Source: Diplosphaera chodatii
Lineage: Eukaryota; Chlorophyta; Trebouxiophyceae; Prasiolales; Stichococcaceae
DNA: 64,000 nucleotides
NCBI GenBank assembly: GCA_032358165.1
Contig: JAALGY010000042.1
Coordinates: 1,178,001 to 1,242,000, forward strand
Reading direction: 5' to 3'
Positions 50,201-61,018 of this stretch are shown here, piece after piece (positions within the stretch are counted from its first letter, which is position 1; each line of letters starts with the position of its first letter). Under the pieces are notes generated by a model that was not told where the DNA came from, made no database searches, and worked only from the letters and a program-made list of their open reading frames with translations. The translations under genes and the position numbers were made by a program.

Positions 50201-53200
50201 GGCGCCCTTGAGCAGCAGGCCCTTCCCCGCGCTCTCAAGTTGCTCACTGCGCACTAGCAGGCTTGCTCGTGTGTGCATGCGCTCAAGCTTGTGATCCTTG
50301 GGAATGTGTTGCTGCAGAACCACCAGCCGGCGACGGAGGGCGACTGGGACGAGCGCCGCCTGCGTGCGCTGCAGGGTGGGTGCTCTTGAGTGCTTGATGT
50401 TGTACCGCAAGGTGTGCATGTTAAAACGACGACTTTCATTGAGGATTCTCGACGTGCTGCGCAGTGTACTACGAGATGATGCCCATCCGCCAGGCCAACG
50501 CCGACAACAAGCAGCAGGTGTGCAGTAGCCCTGCGCCCGACGTCAAGGCTCCCAGGCGCTGGCACAGCTACAGCGTTGCAGTGATACCCACCTCTGACAC
50601 ACCATGTTGACGGTGGTGCGCCATTGTGCTGAGTACCCCAAGCATGTGAGCATGCATGTGTGCTGCGCAGATCTACCGCAACTTCGAGGTCGGCAAGCTG
50701 CTGCGCCTCATCACCCTGGACACCCGCGTCATCGGCCGCGACGAGCAGGTCGGCCATCCCTGTGTCGCTGTGAGGCGGCCACGGCACCTTTGATGACGCC
50801 TTGATGGCCGTGCCCTTCAAGAACCACACTGCAGCAGATGTGTGCATGCAGCTACAGAGGTAGCTTGGCCTTGATCTGTGTGCTTCTGTCCTGCTGCAGA
50901 ACAACTCCATCATCGCAAAGGAGGTGCGCAAATGGCACACCGCCACGCTGTGCTGGTCGCATTGCGTGGCTGTGCTACACCCTTGACCGCGCACACAGCA
51001 ACAGCTGGAACGTATGCTGTTGCCGCTAAGGCATGCCAAAAGGACCATACATTCTGAAACTGAAGTGTAGCTGTACCCTGCAGGACCCAACCCGCACTAT
51101 CCTGGGCCAGCCCCAGACCGAGTTCGTGAAGACGCAGCTGTCGGCGGGCCAGGCTGCACAGACGTGGAAGCTGCTGCACCAGCAGGTGGGCACCACACTG
51201 CCGATCTCACGTTAGGCCCAAGTTGGCAACAGCTGTATAATGGCAGACTGCTGTGGCGAGCGATGGCGGCACCGCAGGCAGGCAGGCATGCATGCATGGT
51301 GCGTCAGGGAAGATGCATGGTGCCATCCGTGGCTGCTGTGCCACGCTGCAGGTGCTGTTCATCCACCGCTGCGACACCAGCTCATCGGACCAGTGGTACG
51401 CCATTGTTGGACTTGCACTGGATGTGTTGCTTTGTGTGCCCTCACCACGTGCGGCGCCCTGCCAGCATGATTTCACAGCTGACTCTATTCTCTCTGTGCG
51501 CTGCAACAGGGATGGATGTGAGCAGTCTCGCCACCAACCTCGCCTGCAGTTGCATATGCAGATGAGCTGGTGGCACATCAGCACACGCTGCATGGTGCTC
51601 TCATCTGGCAGCTGCAAGTAGTTTGCACCAGAGTATGTCTCTTGGCTCCTGCGCAGACCGGGAGAGCCGCCGCCAGGTGCTCGGCCACATCAGGAACAAC
51701 ACCATCGTGCGCTTCTCACCTCACTTGTGCATGCTGAAGTCTCCATTCTGTCATGTGTCGCATGCATTTTGGACTTCGTTCACCATCGACTACCCAGGGT
51801 ATCATCTGGGTATCATTCTGTCATTCTGGCATTGTTTGCTGCATGCCCAGCTTGTCAGTGTCAGTGTCTTCACTCACGACACAGCACTAACCCGACATGC
51901 TCTGGTGCAGAACAACGTTCTGATCATCACTGGCGACATCCACGTGAGTGTTCGTTGCATCAACACGGAGGGTGCTAGATGTCGGATCTTCACACCCTGT
52001 CAATGCGACATCATCACTGCAAGCTTCGCCAGTTCCAGATCAGGCACTGAGTAGACGCTTACAGTGTATATTTTGTGGATGTTGTGTAGACGCACTGGGC
52101 CGCGGAGGTCGTTGAGAACGCATGTGTGAACGAGACGGGCTATGGCGGCTACGCCGAGACAGGTGCACCACTGCTTACTGCACTGCAAGAGCTGCCGTTA
52201 TCGTGCCAAGACTCATAAGCGCGACTCAGGATCGAGCCTTCCCTGACATGCGTGTGCTTGGCATGTGCCACAGGCCAGGGCTCCTTGGCGGTCGAGTTCG
52301 TCAGCTCTGCCATCACGTCCGGCTACAAGTAAGTGCGCTGATGCCAGGACTGCACGGTGCTGTCACATGCCTGTCGCAGTGTGCATACATACATTCTGTT
52401 GGTTTGGCCTGCCTCCGACAGCTGACATGCATGTCCCACCCACAGCACGCTTCGGACTCCTGTGAATGCTGTATGGAACCGGATGAGCTCATGTCCATGG
52501 TGCTGACCTGCTGCAGCGTCAATGGCAACCTGACCGCCTCTGACATCAACCGCAACACCGTGCTGGCCCGCAACCCGCACGTGAAGATGTTCGACCCCTC
52601 TCCCATCCACAAGGTGTGCTGACAACCATTGCCGACACAGACGTACTGTTGGCGCACCAGGCAGTCTGCTGTGCCCGGTGTCAGGCACTCTTGCATGCTG
52701 CCTCTTGCGGATGGACGGGGGCTTCTGCTGCCACCTGGCCATGTCATCAGCTGCGCCACGCTGTCAACATCTCCACCTGAAGCCTAAACTATGTGACATG
52801 CCTGCTGCAGGGCTTCGCAGTGCTTGACATCACGAAGAAGCACGCCACCTCCACCTGGTACTCACTTTTATAGCACCCCTGCCCTGCCAGGTCTCAGTTG
52901 CGTCGTGTGTTGTTGCGTCGCCTGAGAGGCTGCTATCACATGGCATTTGCCCAAACGTGGCGTAAGTTGAGGCACCAGCCGTTGCTGCGCCGCAGGTACT
53001 TTGCGCCCAACCTGACGGTCCCGGGCCAGTACAACACCATGGTGCGTGAGCAAGTTGATGAGCATCTCACTAGTTGCCCTGCCTTGTGGCACCAAACTGA
53101 CACGTCCGGAACCAGCAGTGGACTTGCACTGCAGAGGTAGTGCGAAGACTTGCTGACTGGTCAATTTTACCATCTCGCTGCAGATCCAAGGCGAGTCGTG

Positions 53201-53243
53201 GCGAGTGAACTCCGGCACCAACAAGCTCGTCAGGGTGAACTAA
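47287..53243 (+). CDS. PhoD-like secreted phosphatase, copy C
   Basis: Same family and exon layout as copy A. Exon 1 encodes a signal peptide (MAVRAMAFASLLVALSAVTA) and SGNLNYL. Core motifs: VASGDPFAKSVILWARV (about 48050), LKPNTKYFYQWRYRQND, VYSTIGRTRTLPRADEDIKR, LHSGD-YIYE with the Asp codon split by an intron, SAPLIPVWDDHE (about 49920), NHQPATEGDWDERR, YYEMMPIRQANADNKQQ, LITLDTRVIGRDEQ, VLIITGDIH (about 51920) with THWAAE in the next exon, GSLAVEFVSSAITSGY, and the end GESWRVNSGTNKLVRVN with TAA at 53241-53243. As in copy A, the segment before TGDIH reads VLFIHRCD rather than the VLFARNCAYG of D. No lesion was seen. One intron holds a 55-bp tandem duplication. Confidence 0.92.
48445..48554. 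repeat. 55-bp tandem duplication in a PhoD copy C intron
   Basis: Units at 48445-48499 and 48500-48554 both run from GTGGCACAG through CTCGACCACAA and TTGGTCT to CCTAGCC with a few substitutions. Confidence 0.9.
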
Positions 53244-54124
53244 ACCCTCTAGCGCATACTGCCCGGCGTGCGCGACGCCGTGGCATTGAGGGTGCATAGA
53301 AAAGAGGGGCATCGAAAGGGACGACGAAGATGTTATAGAGTACGCGCATTGCATGATACAGCACAAGGGCACCCACATAGCTGCTGGCAGATGAGTGTCC
53401 CAAGCGGCAGGGCACCGGGTGCGTGAAGCCTGTGAGAGATCTGGCTGTCCGTCGTGAAGTATGCGTAACTGAAGTACTATTGATGATGCGCCCCAGCGGC
53501 AGAGAGTAGCAGCCCGACCCGGCTGCAGGCAGCTAGCTGTCATGCCGCAGCACTATTCATGCATTGCTTCACTCACTTCGTTGTATGCTGCTATGCTTGG
53601 TAGAGCGCATGGTGACTGGAGATTTGTCGTCAAAGGGAGAGGTGCTGTTTGAGTTTGTTGACGATCCTACTATCTTTCCAGCATATGCACGGCATCGGCA
53701 CGGATGGATTCCCAATGGATGCTGTGCAGCAAGTTTCGACCGGCTGATGGCACGTGATCATGCTCGATCGGCCACCTTGCATCATCCCAGTCCTGCACGG
53801 CATACGCGACGCTTTCAGCCGCTGGTCGCTTCCTCGCCAGCGCTCAACATCAGGTGAGCGCTCGTGTCTGTTAGAGAACTCAGCTTGCTTGCAGCAAAGT
53901 GTCACGGTACTACCTGTGCTCGATATGCTTGTGGTGTGGCTTCCGTGGAGTGTCTGGGCCTGCCGCAAACGTGTCGCCGCATGCAGCGTCTGAATGATAC
54001 AGCATAAGAACTCGTGAATCGAGCGTGCAGCAGGCAATTAGCCGCACGTCTTTGTTGTGCACAGGCATCCACAGGGCTTATGCCTCTATCTGATCCACAG
54101 CGCTGTGCTGCCTGCAGGCCAACC
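53244..54124. other. Intergenic region between PhoD copies C and D
   Basis: About 880 bases without a recognised gene. The last 60 bases upstream of copy D share TTATGCCTCTATCT and CTGCCTGCAGGCCAACC with the flank of copy E and probably belong to a shared promoter/5' UTR. Confidence 0.5.
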
Positions 54125-57100
54125 ATGGCACCAGCAGCCATGATGGTTGCCGCATGCGCCCTGTTCGCCGTGCTCGCCGCCGCCGGCGCCGCCGCCCAGC
54201 GCTCCGACAACATGGCGTACCTGCCGCCGCTGCCAACGCTGCCGCACCTCGCCAAGCCGGGTGAGCGGTGCCTTGAGCCTCCTGGTGTATCCAATGCCTG
54301 CTCAGATAGCTGAAAACGTCAACAATGTCAGCATCAGCGGTGCTCGCAGCGCCCGGAAAGCAAAATGCGTTTATGCTTTTCCCGATGCATGCTGCGCGCA
54401 GAGCCGGCTGAGGTTCATCTGCTGCACGGGCGGGCTCTTGGACAGACTGGCCTCAAGTACAGGGACCCGGCAAAGTCTGCATGGGAGCCGCGCACGACCA
54501 AGGCCAGCGATGCCGTGTTCGCACAGGTCAGTCAGACTGGTCAGACAATCTTCGTCAGCATTATGCAGTCGCTCGTGAACAATGTGCAGTTGTTTGTATC
54601 TGCTCCCTCAACGCGCAGCGGTGCTTCTATGACACTGTCTGTTTCACGCGCGGCTTCACCTGCGCTCGAAACGGATGGCACATCGTGTGCAGCTGTGTGA
54701 CACAGCATTGCAGTGTGTCTGGAGGCGATCCCACCAGTGGCTCAGCGATGTAGACGTGATGCCGCTGCGACCTGACACACATGCTCAAGTCGTGTTAGAC
54801 CTCGGTCCAGCGTGATCAGCAGCGTGATGTGCGCAGCCATGGTGAACCACAATTGCAGCAGGGGCATGCGCCTGCCGCACGGGCAGCTCCACCACCGGCG
54901 GCTGCACATGCCTGGCTGTCCGGCAGCAGCATGCAATGGTGAACGTTGCGACGGCTGTGCCGGCAGCCTGATCCACTTATAGCAATGACTGCGCCGGCAG
55001 GGCGTGGCCAGTGGCGACCCCTTTGCCAAGTCCGTCATCCTGTGGGCACGCGTCACGCCGCCATCAGGCGTCGGGAAGAACAAGGTGGCCTTCCTGGACT
55101 ACTGCGTCTCCAAGGACCGCAGCTTCAAGAAGTGCGTCACCCGCGGCACCACCATCACCGATGCCGCCGTCGACTTCACCTCCAAGGTGCACCGTCAAAG
55201 CGTTTTGGTCTCTGTGATACATGCGCTGCGCATTGCAATTGGCGCGTTGGAGGCCCCTGCCGCAGATGTCTCCGTGACACCAGGGCTGGCACCTTGCAGG
55301 TGGAGGCCCGCAAGCTGAAGCCCAACACCAAGTACTTCTACCAGTGGCGCTACCGCCAGAACGACAAGACCAAGCCGGTGCGCGCCCTCTGGAGGCGTGT
55401 CCGCTCCAGTGCGCTCCTGTCGCACACCAAGGACAGCAGAGCCTCCATTCCAGTCCTGAAAGCTAACGTTGCGTTTCAACCCCCTGACGCGGCAGGTCTA
55501 CTCCCCGATCGGCCGCACCACCACGCTGCCCCGCGCCGATGACGCGTCCTTCAAGCGCCTGCGCCTCGCCTACTTCAGCTGCTCCAACTTCGTGAGCAGC
55601 TTGTTGACTTCAAACCTTGCAGTCTGACAGCATGGTACGTGGTGCATGTCTCGGCCTCCTGGCAGACAGTGTTCAACAGAATGCTAGCTGTCAGCCTGTC
55701 CTGACGGCGTCGCTGCTGCCCTGCAGCCTGTGGGCTTCTTCACCAGCTACGGGTGAGCTGCTGCACCGCGCAGTCAGCGGCGGGAGCAGCGCACTGCGCG
55801 CTGTGCCTATGTGTGCCAGTCTGCGCCTGTGCATCAGCATCTCCTGATGGTGCATGCCGTTTTTATAAGCCCTTGACAATGGGTTTGCGACCCTGCCTCC
55901 GCAGCCAGATCGCCCGGATGGCGCAGCGCAACGAGATCGACATCCTGGTCCACACCGGCGAGTGAGTCCCAGGCCCCGCACCCTGCAACCCAGCTGCAGA
56001 TTGCGAGATGATGCTGTATACCATTGCTGTAGATGACTGCAGTGTACAGCTGTGATGTGTGGAGACCCTTCTGCTGGGATCACTGCACCGGACAGCCATG
56101 GTGTGCTCTGCAAAGGGTTTCTTCGCAGCCGCTGACCAGCCTGACCACTGGACTGCAGCTACATCTACGAGTACAACCAGACCGGCTCCAGCTTCATCAC
56201 GGACCCCGTCCTGCGCGCGGTGCGTCTCGGCTGCCGCTCAACCCCAGGGCCCCCCCTGTACTTTTCTGTCTGTTCCGCGCTGCAGAGCGTGTTGACGGCA
56301 TACGCTGCTGGTGCTGGGCGGATGTTGCTGTTGATACATCCATGTGGCTTTGACGCCGGTGCCGCTGCTGGTGCAGAGCCGCACGCACCAGCCGGAGCGC
56401 GAGATGGTGTCGCTGTCCGACTACCGGTGACCCTCTCCACGGTTTAGACGTGCAGAGCCTGCTGCAGCCGTCGGGCCTCTCATTTGTGTGTGTGCTCAGC
56501 ACGCGCGTGACCCCCGCCTGGGAATCTGCATGACCCTCCGCAGCGTCATATGCTGGCTGATCGTGTCCCGCTCGCAGCACGCGGTACAACCAGTACAACA
56601 GCGATGTGGACACCCGCGCCATGCGCGCCTCCGCCCCGCTCATCCCCTTGTGGGACGACCATGAGTTCACCAAGTGAGGAGCCCTTTATGCCACGTGTCT
56701 GCTAGTTGCATTGAAAGCTAGGTACTGCCACGATTACAGCCCTTTGCAACTACGGATGGGCACAGTCGGCTGCCTTGCTGACTTTGTGCCCGCTCTGCAG
56801 CGGAGGCTTGCACATGCAGAAGCTATGGCATGCAAGACCCTTGATTGGCGTGTATGGATTCCGTGGGACACGCTGAGCAACTGAATGCTGTCTCATAGCA
56901 CTCAGTCTTCTCCCATCCCCTGACTGGAGCTTCTGCCTGAGGCCTCTCAACTGCGAATCGCAGCGACAACTGGAAGGACGGCGCGCAGAACCACCAGCCG
57001 GCGACCGAGGGCGACTGGGCCGAGCGCGAGCTGCGCGCGCTGCAGGGTAGGTCTGTTACTGCGCTTACTTGCGCTGTGTGGCAAACCTTCCAGGCAACAG

Positions 57101-60100
57101 GGCTCTATGGCATGTGAGGCGCAGGCTGATCTCCCCAGGGAGACGTAACCAAGGACCTTGCCTGCGCACAGTCTTGATCCCTTGACACTGCATTCCATCA
57201 CTTGCGGGTTCAGTGCTTCGCTGGAGTGACGGGTTGCTGTGAGCTGCTGCGCAGCGTACTACGAGGCGCTGCCCATCCGCCAGGGCAACCCTGACAACAA
57301 GCTGCAGGTATTGTGCTGGGGTTCCGCTCCTGTGTGCCTAGTCCACCGCGTAGGGTCTATAACCTACAAGATAAAGCAGCTTGCTGGCTCTGTGTGCCCG
57401 AAGTGCATGCTGCCTCCAGCTCAGACGCTGTGCCACACACACGCAGATCTTCCGCAGCTTCGAGTTCGGCAAGCTCATGAAGCTCATCATGCTGGACACC
57501 CGCGTCATTGGCCGCGACCAGCAGAACTACACCGCACGCGCTGTGAGTGCCAGCAGCCTGCTGTGAAACCCTTGTACCAGATCCCATCTGTGCATGAGAG
57601 GCATACGTCGTTTGCTCTGCCTGGTCACTGCTTCGCCCGCAGCCAGCGTGCGGGCAGCGTCTGGCGCCTTCAGGCGATATCGTGTAGCTCTGTGCCCCGG
57701 CTTCTGATCTGCAGCTGCTCTTGGCACGCAGGACCCCAACCGCAGCATCCTGGGCGCCAACCAGAAGGCGTACTTCAAGGCGCAGCTGTCCCAGGCCCAG
57801 AGCAGCGGCCAAGTGTGGAAGATCGTCGGGCAGCAGGTGGGCGGCTGTCATGCCTGCAGGGCTGAGCTGTTCAGCTGTTCAGCTGTTCAGCTGTTCAGCA
57901 TGTTGATGGTGCTGCATGCGTCAGCCTGACATGGCAAGAGGTGACAGCTGGGCGTCTGTCCCGTCTGTGTGCTAAGCCAGTGCTGTGTCGGGCCGAGACA
58001 GCGGTGGGGCCTCGTGCAAGTGCAGCAGTTTGAACAACCTGTACTGCAGGTTCTCTTCGCCCGCAACTGCGCGTACGGCGCCGCGAGCTTCTTCTCCGAC
58101 ATGTGGGAGGGATGTGAGTCTCAGTCATAACATCCTGGTCACTCCTTCCCGATTACCCCTGCCCTTCTTGACCACCAAACACCATCTGTGACGCGCTTGT
58201 TGTGGCAAACCTGCACCCATGAATAGTACGCTGATGCACTGATCACTGTGTGTGCTCCGAGCTTTCAGTTAGCGCATGAATGTCAATCAACACACGTGCT
58301 GTGATCGTGCCGCTCCGCAGATTATGCGGACCAGGACGAGATGATGGGCTTCCTGGAGTCGAACCGCATCTCCAACTTTGTTGTCCTGACCGGCGACATC
58401 CACGTGCGCCATGCATCAGCAGCATCATCTGACTGAGTGGTGTTTTAACATGTGCTCTTCGATGGTGGTAGCAGCTGCGCTGGTGGGAAACGGCCTGCTG
58501 CTCCTCACTGACACGGGACCCCCATGTCTCCGTGCAGGCCCACTGGGTGCGCAGCCCTGCAGTGAAGCGCTGAGCAGCCTGCAGTTCTCCCAGAGGCCAC
58601 GGTGGCAGTGCCTGCCGGTTTCTGTGCCGTCACATGTCACATGCAGTGAACCGACCGTGCAGCGGGTCACCACATGATGTGCCAGCTGATGGCAGCTTTG
58701 GTGCTGGGCATCAGCTCGTTCACTGAGTTGATTCGTACTGCCGCAGGCGTGGGAGCTGCCGCGCTACCCCTGCAAGGCCGAGGCCAAGTACTCAGGCTAC
58801 AACGAGACAGGTGCAAGCGGTGTGCTGAGTGTCCCGCCCGCCGTCGGCAGCGCCGCTGCCAGCGCCGCTACAACGTGCCTGTCAGTTGCAAGGTCATGAA
58901 GGCCTGCAATGTGGGGAGCTTGGTCTGCAGGCCAGGGCTCGCTGGGCGTTGAGTTCGTGTCCAGCTCCATCACCTCCGGCTACTCGTGAGCGTGCTGCAC
59001 GGCCCCTGTTGTTGTGGCCCAACCTGAACCCGCCCCTGCTGCATGGGACCCCAGCATGTGCAGGCAGCAGTCAGCAGGCTGTGGGCCTGTGCTACGCAAC
59101 AGCACCAGCCATTCGTTATATGTACGTTGCTGACATGCATGCTGCTTGGAGGCAGCTGTGGGTGTCCCGCTTTTGGTCATGGGGTCTGGCCACGGGCTGC
59201 CGACGGTCAAAGTCCCGAAGCACCACTTCTGCTTGGCCCCTGCGCACTGTGGACGGTTGGTGGACCCCTGAACCCTGCTGCAACGCAGGCCCGTGCGCCC
59301 ATCCCCGACCGAGTCCTTCCAGCAGACCCTGGACCTGTGGGGCGGCGGCGCCAAGGGCCTCAACCCCCACAACAAGTGAGCGGCATCTCGAGGCCCTGCA
59401 GCACAGCGTGCTCAGCAGCATTTCGGCGATCATTAAGGCTCAGCCCAGTCTCTATAGACTGGATGCTGATGCTGCCTGGCATGTCGACCTCATAAGCTGG
59501 TGCGCCTGAAAAGCATCCAAATGATCTGACAACTCGGCACGGTCCTGCAGGTACCTCGAGAGGTTCTACAAGGTGAGTCCTGTGTCAGATTAAACATTTG
59601 GACATGGTCATCTGCGAGCACGGGAGCTGCTTGCCACCATGCACCCCTTGACGCCCACTGCTCTGAAAGCTCCACAGTGCGTCTCACTGCTGAAGCTCAC
59701 ACGGTTGCAGCCAGCCTAACGACATCATGATGACACAGCTTCGATGTCTTGTAGGGCTTTGCTGTCCTCGACATCCGACCCAAGCACGTCACCTCCTCTT
59801 GGTATGTTCATGCCCCCTGCCCTTCTATGTTCGGCCAACCTGGTGCTGCCTTCCATGTGGACCAGCTGGTCCTACTGTCACACACACACATGCCTCGACA
59901 CCCACCGCCTTCGCATCCCACCCTGCAGGTACTACGCGCCCGACCTTTCGCGCCCTGGGCAGTACAACACCATGGTGCGACACCACCTCCACCTGTCAGC
60001 CCCGACTGACACATCACTCACAGCTAGCCAAGCAGTGCACATCGTAGGCAGAGTACCGAGGAGTTGTCCTGGCGGCTGCGCCTTGGCAGGGGTGTAACAC

Positions 60101-60186
60101 CTTTGGTTTCGTTTGCAACACCGCAGGTCCAGGGGGAGACCTGGCGCGTGAATGCGGGCACCAACAAGCTGGTGAAGATCGACTGA
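54125..60186 (+). CDS. PhoD-like secreted phosphatase, copy D
   Basis: Exon 1 (54125-54260) encodes a signal peptide (MAPAAMMVAACALFAVLAAA, then GAAAQRS). Exon 2 (54402-54526) contains PAKSAWEPRTTKASDAVF. Core motifs: VASGDPFAKSVILWARV (about 55005), YFYQWRYRQND, LAYFSCSNF, LVHTGD-YIYEYN (Asp codon split at 55962), APLIPLWDDHEF (about 56640), NWKDGAQNHQPATEGDW, LPIRQGNPDNK, LIMLDTRVIGRDQQNY, VLFARNCAYGAASFF, DQDEMMGFLESNRI, FVVLTGDIH (about 58395), GSLGVEFVSSSITSGY, FAVLDIRPKHVTSSWY, and the end GETWRVNAGTNKLVKID with TGA at 60184-60186. This is the best full-length example in the cluster: all metal-binding motifs of the family are present and no frameshift was found. More than 20 short exons. 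Confidence 0.94.
57865..57898. repeat. Four-copy 8-bp tandem repeat
   Basis: AGCTGTTC occurs four times in a row in an intron of PhoD copy D. Confidence 0.9.
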
Positions 60187-61018
60187 AGACACCGCTCACG
60201 GAGCAGCCCGCGAAACGAAGCGCTGCCGAAGCACCAGAAGTGGAAGTAGGACGCCTGGCAAAGTGCTGCCGCGGCGCCCAGGCATGCTGCTGACAGATGG
60301 CAGGGGTCCAAGCAGCGGGATGGTGGAGCAGATCTTGTTAGCCATCGAATGTGCACGAGAAGCCCGAGAAGACACCAGAAACACTGGAAGTACTGATTGC
60401 TTGGCATGCGCTCCTGCTGCAGAGACAACAGCCCGACCCGGCTGCGGCAGCTGTTGGGCTGCAGTGCCATTTCGGTTTCTGTTGTCACTTGCGCCTCCGG
60501 TGGGCATTTGCATAGAGATTGTATTCACGCTGTACAAGGTGAGGTGCTAAACCTGCCTACGATGTGCCACCTACGTATGGGCATCCGGGCATCTTGTCGG
60601 ATGCTGCCCTGGAAGCCACAGTCGGCATGCACGGGGGTCGTGCACGAACAACCACCCGGCCAATCAGTCACCACATCGCTGCTGCGCACACGGCGCGGCC
60701 AACGTACCCTACCAGCAAGTACCTACTGATAAGGTGCGTTGAGATGGCCACCGAACTGTGTGCTTGGCCGCTGCTGCAGCGGTGATGCGGCTGCCAGATG
60801 CAACAGTGGCAGTTGTGCCCGATGCCCCGTGGTGTCGTTGTTGTGCGCGCCGGGTCTCCCAAGCGCTACCAACGAGCCCGAAACATCGTGTAGCTGTGAC
60901 TGAGCGGCATCAGGTGGAATCAAAGTCCAAAACAGGGTGATGCACCTGGCATACAGAAGGTTTATGCCTCTATCTACTACCAGGCCGGATGGAACGCTCT
61001 GCTGCCTGCAGGCCAACC
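60187..61018. other. Intergenic region between PhoD copies D and E
   Basis: About 830 bases with no recognised gene. The stretch immediately before copy E shares short blocks with the flank of copy D. Confidence 0.5.
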
